Below are positions 52,622-59,796 of a DNA stretch of 59,796 bases, piece after piece. A model generated the notes under the pieces. The model ran no database searches, was not told the DNA's origin, and was given only the letters and a program-made list of their open reading frames with translations. This DNA comes from Clostridia bacterium (GTDB lineage Bacteria; Bacillota; Clostridia; Peptostreptococcales; Anaerovoracaceae). The stretch is taken from the NCBI GenBank assembly GCA_024689865.1, contig JAILDA010000024.1:1-59796 (forward strand), written 5' to 3'. How positions within the stretch are numbered: position 1 is the stretch's first letter; the number at the start of each line of letters is the position of its first letter. The position numbers and the translations under genes are program-made.

Positions 52622-53515
52622 TTGATTAGTATACTAAAGACGGGTAGAAATAGAACAAGAATAGTAAACGCATCTGCGTTGCTTCTGATCCTAGTAATAC
52701 TTTTGACTTCCTGCGGGATCGGCCCGGAGAATAACAGCAACGGATCAAAGCCGGAACCGAAAGACGAATTGAGTTTTAGTGCTCAGTATGCATATACGCA
52801 GATCAAAAGATCTGACACAGAAGGGTATGCAAAACCAAAGGTAGTACTTATTGATTCGAAAAAGGATCTGGAAGAGTACTATCAAAACAATAAAGACAGA
52901 TTCAATTTCGGTTTCGAAGCAGACGCAGAGAAAGACTTTCGTGCTGCCGGATTCGTGTCATTCGAAGAGGCGATTGCAAAATATGATGCAGAATGGTTCG
53001 GATCCAAGCAGCTTCTTCTGGTGATCACCGATCAGCCGAGCTCTGTAACTACTTTTAAAGTGACCAAAGTCCTTGGTCATCCGGATGATTCGGTCGTTAT
53101 CAATATCGATAAGGTCGGCATATCGGAATCCATGCAGACTTCGCACATCATTATCGAGGTGGATAAGGAGTTCGGAGCGGATGATCTGATAGATGCGCGG
53201 GTATACAGCCCGTCGTTCCTGCAGCAGATCGAGTCGGCTGCAACGTATACGGATGATTCCGGCAAAGTCGTGCTCCGCATGAATGATCAGGTATACGAGC
53301 TGTCCGGAGATATCAGGTACATATACAGTTTATTCGGCAGCGATCTGCATCTCTGGGGCAATGTCAGAGAAGGTGATGCCGCAGGGCTCAAGACGTTTTC
53401 TTATGGTATAAAGTCATTTGTATATGTGCGCATAGAACAGGATAAGGTAAAGCTATCAAAGGCAGCCGACTTCTCCGGTTCGGATGTGTTGACCCTTTAC
53501 AGGAGAACAGACTAG
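52622..53515 (+). CDS. Lipoprotein of unknown function
   Basis: 297 aa. It starts with TTG behind AGGGGTGAG. The basic N-terminus and helix ALLLILVILLTSC end in a lipobox at C31, so the product is lipid-anchored outside the membrane. The mature part is hydrophilic with no motif that I recognise; it has a strand-rich middle (QLLLVITDQPSSVTTFKV) and a possible second beta domain from about residue 215. The gene is visibly more AT-rich than its surroundings and has ordinary low-GC codon choice, which suggests recent acquisition. It stands alone, with a palindromic operator in front. Confidence 0.8.
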   Translation: MISILKTGRNRTRIVNASALLLILVILLTSCGIGPENNSNGSKPEPKDELSFSAQYAYTQIKRSDTEGYAKPKVVLIDSKKDLEEYYQNNKDRFNFGFEADAEKDFRAAGFVSFEEAIAKYDAEWFGSKQLLLVITDQPSSVTTFKVTKVLGHPDDSVVINIDKVGISESMQTSHIIIEVDKEFGADDLIDARVYSPSFLQQIESAATYTDDSGKVVLRMNDQVYELSGDIRYIYSLFGSDLHLWGNVREGDAAGLKTFSYGIKSFVYVRIEQDKVKLSKAADFSGSDVLTLYRRTD

Positions 53516-53673
53516 CGCGATCGAATCATTTATCAGGAAATAATACAGGCTGGCACACTGTGCCTGAAGGATAAGGAGTTTGTACCCATACGGATCGGCA
53601 AAAGCCGGTGTCAAAAAATGACCGCAATCCAGTCCGCCGCGGCCCGAAAACAAGCCTGTTATCTTTATAACAC

Positions 53674-53701
53674 TTGAATTAAGATGCGCCTGTGATAAAC
53701 T
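53674..53701 (+). promoter_or_regulatory. Promoter of the chromate transporter operon
   Basis: TTGAAT at 53674-53679, 16 bp ending in TGA, and TAAACT at 53696-53701. The ATG follows after only 7 nt. A 6-bp inverted repeat (TGTTAT/ATAACA, 53657-53672) lies just upstream. Confidence 0.6.
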
Positions 53702-53708
53702 ATTAACT

Positions 53709-54248
53709 ATGGAAATATTGGAGCTTTTTTTGACATTCGCCAAGATCGGATCCATGATGTTCGGCGGCGGAATGGCCATGCTGCCTCTGCTGCAGCGCGA
53801 GCTCGTGGATAATAAGAAATGGGTCACCGAGGAGGAGATCCTGGACTATTACGCCATAGGGCAGTGCACGCCCGGCATCATAGCAGTCAACACGGCCACG
53901 TTCGTAGGAAGAAAGCGCAAAGGATTACCCGGAGGCATCGCGGCAACGCTTGGCGTGGTGTTTCCGTCCATAGTCATAATAACGATAATCGCTGCATTCC
54001 TGAGTAATTTCGCGGACATAAAAGCTGTAAAGGATGCTTTCGCTGCCATAAGAGTCTGTGTGTGCGTACTCATCCTAAACTCCGTGATCAAGCTCGGAAA
54101 GAAGACCGTGGTCGATGCTCCGACGGCGGTCATATTTGTGCTCGTGGTCGCCGGAATGCTTCTGCTGGACGTTTCGCCCGTGCTGTTCGTGATCGGTGGC
54201 GCGCTCTGCGGAATAGTAATAAAGAGCCTGGGGGTGGGGAAGAAATGA
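53709..54248 (+). CDS. Chromate transporter ChrA, first half-size subunit
   Basis: 179 aa of the CHR family in its split form. FLTFAKIGSMMFGGGMAMLPLL and IGQCTPGIIAVNTATFVG are the family's conserved N-terminal pattern (FGG...P, then QxxPG). About six hydrophobic segments. No Shine-Dalgarno is present and the -10 is 7 nt away, so it is probably read from a leaderless mRNA. It overlaps the second half by 4 nt (ATGA). CHR proteins export chromate in some bacteria, but in anaerobes the natural substrate is often unknown. Confidence 0.9.
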   Translation: MEILELFLTFAKIGSMMFGGGMAMLPLLQRELVDNKKWVTEEEILDYYAIGQCTPGIIAVNTATFVGRKRKGLPGGIAATLGVVFPSIVIITIIAAFLSNFADIKAVKDAFAAIRVCVCVLILNSVIKLGKKTVVDAPTAVIFVLVVAGMLLLDVSPVLFVIGGALCGIVIKSLGVGKK

Positions 54249-54820
54249 TGCTTCTTACGCTCTACTGGGAATTCTTTAAGACGGGTCTGTTCGCCGTGGG
54301 CGGAGGTCTTGCAACGCTGCCGTTCCTAAAAGCCATGGGCGCGCAGTACGGATGGTTCACGCAGGCGCAGCTCGTGGACATGGTGGCTGTATCGGAGGCA
54401 ACGCCCGGTCCCATAGGCGTAAACATGGCCACATACGTTGGCTTTACACATGCGGGGATACCGGGAGCCGTCGTAGCAACGCTGGGGCTAATCACTCCGT
54501 CGATAATAATAATCCTTATCGTTGCGAGCGTTCTTCAGAAGTTCCGCAGCAACAAATATGTGGAAATGGGCTTCTACGGAATGAGACCGGTCTCCACCGG
54601 ACTTATTGCCGCGGCGCTGATAGGGCTTATGATCATATGTCTTTTCGGAGCCGGGAGCATAAAGGACTTCGCGCAGACGGCGGTATTCGCTCCTAAGCCG
54701 CTGATACTGTTCGCGGCGCTCATGGTCCTTACAAACATAAAGAAGGTAAAGGACCTTCACCCGATATTGTTCATAGCCGTTTCGGCGGTAATAGGTATTA
54801 TTTTCAATTATTCAGAGTAA
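54245..54820 (+). CDS. Chromate transporter ChrA, second half-size subunit
   Basis: 191 aa, same fold as the preceding gene: YWEFFKTGLFAVGGGLATLPFL, then VSEATPGPIGVNMATYVGF. The start ATG at 54245 overlaps the stop of the first half and has a G-rich ribosome-binding region (54231-54240). The frame is open further upstream, but that part is a shadow of the first gene. The two halves are expected to form a heterodimer. The OFA antiporter follows after 12 nt. Confidence 0.9.
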   Translation: MMLLTLYWEFFKTGLFAVGGGLATLPFLKAMGAQYGWFTQAQLVDMVAVSEATPGPIGVNMATYVGFTHAGIPGAVVATLGLITPSIIIILIVASVLQKFRSNKYVEMGFYGMRPVSTGLIAAALIGLMIICLFGAGSIKDFAQTAVFAPKPLILFAALMVLTNIKKVKDLHPILFIAVSAVIGIIFNYSE

Positions 54821-54832
54821 CAGGAGTCGATC

Positions 54833-56185
54833 ATGAAAAACAAGGAATTTAAGATCGCGCCGGTGATCGCCTGCATCATCACCATGCTCTGCGTGGGCAT
54901 AGTGTACATGTGGAACGTGTTCCAGCAGCCGGTAATGGACTACTACGGCTGGGAGAAGACAGCCGTATCGTTCATCTCGGCAGTAAACCTCTTCGCGTTC
55001 TCCGCGGGAATATTCCTGGGCGGAGTCATCGTAGACCGCAAGGGACCTCGCATCGTAAACATGCTCTCCGGCATTTTGTTCTTCGCCGGGCTGTTCCTTT
55101 CCTCCATGCTTCCCAAGAGCGCGCCGTGGCTCATCTATCTTACCTACGGTGTTCTTGGCGGCGTTGGAGTAGGACTTGCTTACGCGGGCGCCACCAACTG
55201 TCTGCAGAAGTGGTTCCCCACCAGAAGAGGATTTGCTTCCGCCATCGCGACCTGCGCCTTCGGTACTTCCATAGTGGTATGCGTTCCCATCGCGCAGGCC
55301 TTCCTTAAGAGGGGCGTTCCCTTTGCCTTCAGATGGCTGGGAATAATCCTCGGCGCCATCGTATTCGTATGCGCGTTCTTCATATTCCTGCCGCCCAAGG
55401 GCTACATGGCGGACAAGATCCCGCCCAGAGCGGAAGAGAAAGCTCCCTACTCCGTGGGCGAAGCGCTTAAGGACCCCAGGTTCTGGTTCATGTGCACGCC
55501 GCTGTTCTTCATGACAGTAACATACATGGTAGTCAACCCGATAATCCGTACCCTCGGCGCGGAAAGAGGCTTAAGCCCGGCACTTCTTACCACCACTTCC
55601 ATGCTGGTAGGAATCGCGAGCGCGGTCTCCAGATTCATAGTCCCGACCATCTCCGACAAGCTGGGAAGGGCCAAGTCCATACTCGTAATGACCATACTGA
55701 TGCTGGTCTGCGCGCTGCTGATGATATTCGTTGGCGGTGTTGCTTACACGATAGTAATATTCCTGATCGTCTGTGCTTACAGCGGTCCTGCGGGAGTCTA
55801 CCCGGCAATGACCGGCGACGCCTTCGGCATGAAGAACACCGGTACCATCTTCGGTCTGTCCTTCTTCTGCATAGGATTCTCCTCGCTGTTCGCTACCTGG
55901 ATGTCCGGTGTCATCTATAAGGCCACCAGCGGTTATACCTGGGTATTCATAGCCAGCGCCATCCTCTGCCTGATCCCGATCTACTGCCTTGCTATCTACG
56001 ATAAGGTGGGAGCCAAGAGAAAGGCAGCAAGGGAAGCCAGGCTTGCAGCCGAGGCAGCCTCCGCAGCCGAGACCCCGGCCGAAGTGGCAGCTGCAGCAAT
56101 AGATACTGCCGATTCCAGAGCAGAACAGCGCGCTGAAAAGGTAAAGACCGAGGCAGAGATCAAGGCCGAGCAGCCGCAGCAGTAA
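54833..56185 (+). CDS. OFA family MFS antiporter (oxalate/formate type)
   Basis: 450 aa with twelve membrane helices of the major facilitator fold. The opening VGIVYMWNVFQQPVMDYYGW, the loop FLGGVIVDRKGPR and the GLAYAGATNCLQKWFPTRRG stretch are typical of the OFA branch. The last ~60 residues are an Ala/Glu-rich cytoplasmic tail without hydrophobic content, longer than usual. Substrate is a small carboxylate by family analogy (oxalate, formate, lactate or similar). AGGAG lies upstream. It ends the operon begun by the ChrA halves; that combination is not one I know a function for. Confidence 0.92.
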   Translation: MKNKEFKIAPVIACIITMLCVGIVYMWNVFQQPVMDYYGWEKTAVSFISAVNLFAFSAGIFLGGVIVDRKGPRIVNMLSGILFFAGLFLSSMLPKSAPWLIYLTYGVLGGVGVGLAYAGATNCLQKWFPTRRGFASAIATCAFGTSIVVCVPIAQAFLKRGVPFAFRWLGIILGAIVFVCAFFIFLPPKGYMADKIPPRAEEKAPYSVGEALKDPRFWFMCTPLFFMTVTYMVVNPIIRTLGAERGLSPALLTTTSMLVGIASAVSRFIVPTISDKLGRAKSILVMTILMLVCALLMIFVGGVAYTIVIFLIVCAYSGPAGVYPAMTGDAFGMKNTGTIFGLSFFCIGFSSLFATWMSGVIYKATSGYTWVFIASAILCLIPIYCLAIYDKVGAKRKAAREARLAAEAASAAETPAEVAAAAIDTADSRAEQRAEKVKTEAEIKAEQPQQ

Positions 56186-56220
56186 CTGCAGCACAGACTG
56201 AGATATTTCAGCAATAAAAG

Positions 56221-56250
56221 AACTCCTCCGGACTTATCGGAGGAGTTTTA
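56221..56250 (+). terminator. Terminator of the chrA-OFA operon
   Basis: A 10-bp perfect stem (AACTCCTCCG 56221-56230 with 56238-56247) is followed by TTTTATT. Confidence 0.9.
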
Positions 56251-56255
56251 TTGTA

Positions 56256-56283
56256 CAGAAAAACCCCGCATTGACGCGGGGTT
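56256..56283 (-). terminator. lexA terminator
   Basis: Minus strand: AACCCCGC (56283-56276) pairs with GCGGGGTT (56269-56262) and is followed by TTTCTGT. Confidence 0.85.
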
Positions 56284-56305
56284 GGTTTTAATGCATTAAC
56301 AGCGT

Positions 56306-56947
56306 TTACGACAGGTATCTGAACACGCCTTTTACGAGGCCGACGATCTCGCAGTCGTCCACGATTATGGGATCCATGGAGCTGTTCTGCGGCTGCAGCC
56401 TTATGTGGCCGTTCTCCTTGTAGAAGGTCTTTACGGTGGATTCGGATTCGAACTCGCCGTTGATCATGGCTACTACTATGTCTCCGTTGTTGGCGGTCTT
56501 CTGCTCCTGGACAAGTATGTAATCTCCGTCCATTATTCCTGCTTCTATCATGGAATCTCCGTGGACCGTAAGCATGAAGTTGGTACCTTTGCCTATGAAC
56601 TGCGCCGGCATGGGGAAGCTTCCTTCTATGTTCTGCTCGGCAAGTATTGGCATTCCCGCGGCTACGCGTCCTACCAGCGGAACGTCCACAACGTCCGCGC
56701 GGTCCTGAGCCGGAGCCTGAGGCTTTTCCGCGCCTCCGGCAACTACTTCGAACGCTCTGCGCTTTCCTGCCTGCTTTCTGATGAAGCCTTCTTCCTCCAG
56801 GATGGTCATGGATTTCTGAACGGTGGATGTGGACTTTATGCCCAGCGCCGCGCCGATGTCCCTTACCGTGGGGGGATAGCCGTTTATCTTTATCTGCTCT
56901 GTTATGAAGTTCAGAACTCTTTGTTCTCTGTCTTTAAGATCTGCCAT
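56306..56947 (-). CDS. lexA: SOS-response repressor LexA
   Basis: 213 aa. The winged-helix domain covers residues 1-66 (GYPPTVRDIGAALGIKS). The self-cleavage site is A97-G98 in GRVAAGMP, the nucleophile S132 is in GDSM and the lysine base is K173, so autoproteolysis is intact. The frame opens 15 codons earlier, but AAGGAG before the ATG at 56947 fixes the start. A LexA box lies in its own promoter, which indicates autoregulation. It represses DNA-repair genes until RecA filaments trigger cleavage. Confidence 0.97.
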   Translation of the reverse strand: MADLKDREQRVLNFITEQIKINGYPPTVRDIGAALGIKSTSTVQKSMTILEEEGFIRKQAGKRRAFEVVAGGAEKPQAPAQDRADVVDVPLVGRVAAGMPILAEQNIEGSFPMPAQFIGKGTNFMLTVHGDSMIEAGIMDGDYILVQEQKTANNGDIVVAMINGEFESESTVKTFYKENGHIRLQPQNSSMDPIIVDDCEIVGLVKGVFRYLS

Positions 56948-56974
56948 GTTCTGCTCCTTACCGACTAATATTCT

Positions 56975-57021
56975 CCAACGGTATTCTAACACAAGAACAA
57001 AAGTTTGTAAACGTATGTTCT
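56975..57021 (-). promoter_or_regulatory. lexA promoter with LexA operator
   Basis: Minus strand: GAACATACGTTT at 57021-57010 fits the Gram-positive LexA site (GAAC-N4-GTTY). It runs into -35 TTTACA, which is followed after 17 bp by TGT-TAGAAT. LexA binding would block the polymerase. Confidence 0.8.
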
Positions 57022-57133
57022 CGTTTTTGCCCGAACTTTTTTGCAGCTGTCTGTCTCTGCTCAGTATGCATTAAGTCTTTGGTATTTCTTCCCGGCGTTC
57101 TTCATTTTTATGATGCTCAGGACGCTTTCAGAA

Positions 57134-57163
57134 TTGACGCTGTGCGGGAGCCGGGCGTATAAT
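57134..57163 (+). promoter_or_regulatory. Promoter of the purine permease gene
   Basis: TTGACG at 57134-57139, 18 bp, and a perfect TATAAT at 57158-57163. The leader of ~55 nt is too short for a purine riboswitch. Confidence 0.72.
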
Positions 57164-57226
57164 TACACTGTATTTATTATCCGTCTTTTTTATTTTTTGA
57201 GAAAAGGAGAAGCAAACGCAATAATC

Positions 57227-58651
57227 ATGGACAAGCTTTTTAAACTCAAAGAGAACAAGACCACGGTCAGGATAGAGATCGTAGCAGGACTTACGACCTT
57301 CATGACCATGGCCTACATCATCGCCCTCAACCCGAACCTTCTTACCGGCTTCGGCGCAGAAGGGCAGGACCTGTGGAACGGTGTGTTCCTGGCAACGTGC
57401 ATAGCCTCCGCGATCGGTACGCTGTGCATGGCCTTCCTGGCTAACAAGCCTTTCGCCATGGCTCCGGGAATGGGCCTCAACTCGTTCTTCGCAGCCGTAA
57501 CCGCCAACATCGCGGTCATCACCGGCATGAGCTACCTTCAGTCGTTCCAGTCCGCGCTGGTAATGATACTCATCGAAGGTGTCGTGTTCCTTATCCTTTC
57601 CATCTTTAACGTAAGGGAAAAGATCGTTAAGGCGATCCCTCTGGGCGTTCGCATGGGCATCGGACCGGCCATCGGACTCATGCTCATGAACATCGGCTTT
57701 GGTTCCAACGCCGGCATCTACTCCGAGACCGGCGGACCGTTCTACGCAATGAGAGACTTCTTCGGAGCACTTACTTCCGGCTTTGCCAAGGAGTCCATGG
57801 GCTCCGGCTTCCAGCCGATGGTTCTCTCCGTAGTCACCATGTTCGTGGGACTGTTCGTGATCGTTGCCCTCAGCCACAAGAAGGTAAAGGGCGCAGTCCT
57901 CATCGGAATGATAATCGCTTCTATCGTATACTGGGCCGGCCAGTCCATATTCCTCAACGTAAATCCGTTCGCAAGCCTTGCGACAGCGTCCTTCCTGCCT
58001 CCGTTCGCGGACATGGCAAAGACCACGCTCTTTAAGCTGGACTTCGCGGGATTCGCCCAGATCGGCTGGTTCACCATAATCACACTGATCATCACCTTCT
58101 GCATAATCGACATGTTCGACACCATCGGTACCCTGGTAGGTACTGCGGAGCGCGCCGGCATGCTGGATAAGGAAGGCAACATGCCCAAGATGAGAGAGGC
58201 TCTTGCTTCCGATGCCGTAGGTACCGTTGTTGGTTCCGTGACCGGTACTTCCACCGTTACCACGTTCATCGAGTCCGCTTCCGGAGTGGAGGCAGGCGGA
58301 CGCACCGGACTTACCTCCGTGGTCACCGCTATCATGTTCCTGCTCTGCATGTTCATCGCTCCCGTGGCAGCCATAATCCCTCCGGCAGCTACTTCTTCTG
58401 CGCTGATCTACGTAGGAATACTGATGCTCTCCAACCTTAAGCACATCGACTGGACCGACATCTCCCAGGTACTGCCCGTAGCTATAATGCTGCTTGCGAT
58501 GCCCGTCTCCGGATCCATCGGACACGGCATAGGCCTTGCGCTGATCAGCTACACCGTCATCAAGCTCTGCATGGGCAAGTCCAAGGACGTTTCGGTACTT
58601 ACCTACATACTGTCGCTGATCTTCATCATAAAGTTCTTCCTGCCGCTGTAA
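57227..58651 (+). CDS. Purine permease, AzgA-like NCS2 family
   Basis: 474 aa with about twelve membrane segments. TTVRIEIVAGLTTFMTMAYIIALNP at the N-terminus, PFAMAPGMGLNSFFA near residue 85, and SVTGTSTVTTFIESASGVEAGGRTGLTS near residue 345 are the hallmarks of the AzgA branch. It would import hypoxanthine, adenine or guanine with protons. The frame is open 62 codons upstream. The ATG at 57227 is chosen because the family begins here and GGAG precedes it, though 17 nt away, which is long. Confidence 0.93.
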   Translation: MDKLFKLKENKTTVRIEIVAGLTTFMTMAYIIALNPNLLTGFGAEGQDLWNGVFLATCIASAIGTLCMAFLANKPFAMAPGMGLNSFFAAVTANIAVITGMSYLQSFQSALVMILIEGVVFLILSIFNVREKIVKAIPLGVRMGIGPAIGLMLMNIGFGSNAGIYSETGGPFYAMRDFFGALTSGFAKESMGSGFQPMVLSVVTMFVGLFVIVALSHKKVKGAVLIGMIIASIVYWAGQSIFLNVNPFASLATASFLPPFADMAKTTLFKLDFAGFAQIGWFTIITLIITFCIIDMFDTIGTLVGTAERAGMLDKEGNMPKMREALASDAVGTVVGSVTGTSTVTTFIESASGVEAGGRTGLTSVVTAIMFLLCMFIAPVAAIIPPAATSSALIYVGILMLSNLKHIDWTDISQVLPVAIMLLAMPVSGSIGHGIGLALISYTVIKLCMGKSKDVSVLTYILSLIFIIKFFLPL

Positions 58652-58693
58652 GACAGCGCGGAAGGCCGCTGATCAGCCGCAAAACGTTTTTAT

Positions 58694-58720
58694 GCCCGGG
58701 TGCTTACGCGTCCGGGCTTT
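58694..58720 (+). terminator. Terminator of the purine permease gene
   Basis: GCCCGG at 58694-58699 pairs with CCGGGC at 58712-58717, followed by TTTAAATTT. Confidence 0.75.
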
Positions 58721-58796
58721 AAATTTGTCCGGAAATATTGATATAATACTGTAACGTTTTCACTTTTTTCTGCATATATGTGTGCAGGAGGCAGGA

Positions 58797-59276
58797 ATGA
58801 TACCGCTGGAGGAAGTCTATAAAGAATACTCGGACATAATCTTCCGCTGGATCCTTGCAAGGACCGGCAGCGAGCACGTCGCTGAGGAGATAACGCAGGA
58901 GACTTTCTATCAGGCGGTGCTCCACGCGGACAGCTACGACTATTCCTGCAAGGTATCCACCTGGCTCTGTTCCATCGCCTCCAACAAATTAAAGGAGTAC
59001 TACAGGAAGAATCCGGTCCTTGCCGAGGCGGAGGAGAACGACGCAGTCGCGGAAAGCCCGGAGGCAGCGGTGATCGCAGACGCGCAGCGCCTGGAACTGT
59101 ACCGTGCCATACATCTTCTGCCCGAGCCGGCAAGAGAAGTAGTGCATCTGCGCGCTTTCGGAGATCTGTCCTTCAGGGAGATAGGAGACATCTTCGGAAA
59201 GACCGAGAACTGGGCAAGGGTGACGTATTACCGCGCAAAGACCGCTCTCAGAAAGGAGCTAGAGAAAAATGAGTGA
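58797..59276 (+). CDS. ECF-type RNA polymerase sigma factor
   Basis: 159 aa with regions 2 and 4 only. Region 2 runs over residues ~5-75 with EEITQETFYQAVLHA, and region 4 over ~95-155 with LPEPAREVVHLRAFGDLSFREIGDIFG as the helix-turn-helix. AGGAGG sets the ATG; a GTG five codons upstream overlaps that site. A TGA-TATAAT -10 lies at about 58739-58747. The anti-sigma gene starts 8 nt before its stop, so the pair is coupled. Such factors respond to envelope stress. Confidence 0.93.
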   Translation: MIPLEEVYKEYSDIIFRWILARTGSEHVAEEITQETFYQAVLHADSYDYSCKVSTWLCSIASNKLKEYYRKNPVLAEAEENDAVAESPEAAVIADAQRLELYRAIHLLPEPAREVVHLRAFGDLSFREIGDIFGKTENWARVTYYRAKTALRKELEKNE

Positions 59277-59796
59277 AAAACTTCCGTGCGGCATCGTAAG
59301 AGATCTGCTGCCTCTTTACGCCGACGGGCTTACCGGCCCGGAGACTACCGAAGCGGTAAAGGCGCATCTGGAAGACTGCAGCGAATGCCGGGAGGCCCTG
59401 CGGGTCATGAAAGAGGGCGAGCCGGAAGCCGCGTGCAAGCCCGAAAAAGAGGCCAGAGAGATAGATTATCTTAAAAAAGTGAAGAAGCGCAGCGTAATGC
59501 CCGCGATAGTCGCCGGCTGCGTTGCTCTGCTGGCAATAGCGGGAGTAATGCTCCGGTTTTTCGTGATAGGGGATCACACGGATATTTACTTGGCCGCCGA
59601 ACCGGATCATGCGCTTTCAATGTCGGCGTCTGCCGAAGGCAAAGATGTTACCGTAAGCATAGATACGTCCGGCTCCGGTCTTGCTGTCTCAGGGGTGTCC
59701 TTCAGAGAACTTGGCGTCGGGCACGTCAGGGTGGAACCCAGACTAGTCCCTGAGCTGTTTTTCAAAAGCGGAAAAGTGGAAAAGACCTATCATGCG
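59269..59796 (+). CDS. Zinc-binding anti-sigma factor, truncated by the window edge
   Basis: The frame runs open to the last base, giving 176 residues of an incomplete protein. The N-terminal zf-HC2 domain has C7, then H33-x3-C37-x2-C40, with the usual LLPLYADGLTGPETTEAV between. A single membrane helix lies at about residues 84-103 and an extracytoplasmic region follows. It would hold the adjacent ECF sigma factor at the membrane until a signal arrives. The ATG at 59269 overlaps the end of the sigma gene by 8 nt, with AAAGGAG about 10 nt upstream. Confidence 0.9.
   Translation, partial: MSEKLPCGIVRDLLPLYADGLTGPETTEAVKAHLEDCSECREALRVMKEGEPEAACKPEKEAREIDYLKKVKKRSVMPAIVAGCVALLAIAGVMLRFFVIGDHTDIYLAAEPDHALSMSASAEGKDVTVSIDTSGSGLAVSGVSFRELGVGHVRVEPRLVPELFFKSGKVEKTYHA

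Noticed and set aside
53516..53673. Fluoride or other ion riboswitch before the chromate transporter
   Set aside because: No aptamer core is visible, and the region lies upstream of the promoter, so it is not in the transcript.
57164..57226. Purine riboswitch in front of the AzgA-type permease
   Set aside because: The leader is about 55 nt and lacks the conserved three-way junction sequences.

Overview
The window reads as a chromosomal segment of an anaerobic Firmicute of the class Clostridia. The evidence is the rnc-smc-ftsY order, a SAM-I riboswitch in front of metK, a CE-N4-GTTT-type LexA box, lipoboxes on the sugar-binding proteins, an OFA-family antiporter and clostridial-type carbohydrate ABC genes. 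No genus can be named from the sequence alone. By eye the DNA is moderately GC-rich, uses ATA, AGA and AGG codons freely, and seems to avoid TTA, CTA and TCA. That avoidance keeps antisense frames open and explains the many long false ORFs. Promoters share a visible pattern: a -35 of the TTGnnn kind, 16-17 bp, then TGN directly followed by TAnnnT.

Layout. 1-3.3 kb: the end of an oligopeptide ABC transporter operon (OppB fragment, OppC, OppD, OppF). 3.8-8.2 kb: a CapA-like phosphoesterase, a MATE exporter, ribosomal protein L31 and an unknown protein, separated by three large imperfect hairpins of one apparent family. 8.5-18.3 kb: SAM-I riboswitch and metK, aspartokinase, secA, prfB with its programmed +1 frameshift, a HAD phosphatase, a zinc-ribbon protein, then birA and bioY for biotin. 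18.4-22.7 kb: a second MATE exporter and a membrane protein on the minus strand, then an MBOAT/SGNH O-acylation pair. 22.8 kb: tRNA-Thr(CGU).

23.0-34.2 kb is a saccharide-utilisation locus: a surface GH13 lipoprotein (divergent), an unknown membrane protein, a surface GH53 endo-galactanase, a solute-binding lipoprotein, two permeases, an MsmX-type ATPase and a short GH77 4-alpha-glucanotransferase. The likely flow is extracellular cleavage, capture, import, then cytoplasmic processing. 34.4-36.7 kb: a membrane-anchored phosphodiester glycosidase (NAGPA type) and an unknown anchored partner.

36.8-45.6 kb: rnc-smc-ftsY followed by a class A penicillin-binding protein. 45.7-52.4 kb: an orphan DNA methyltransferase, CvpA, a small P-loop protein, rlmN, holA and comEC. 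52.6-59.8 kb: an AT-richer lipoprotein, a split chromate transporter, an OFA antiporter, lexA, an AzgA-type purine permease, and an ECF sigma factor with its zinc anti-sigma factor, which runs off the window.

The observations most worth following are the TCGCTAAG-containing hairpin family, several genes whose -10 box lies only 6-8 nt from an ATG with no Shine-Dalgarno (probable leaderless mRNAs), a GH77 enzyme missing about 70 residues, and the unknown membrane protein in the glycan locus. No defence island, prophage, CRISPR array or insertion sequence was seen.
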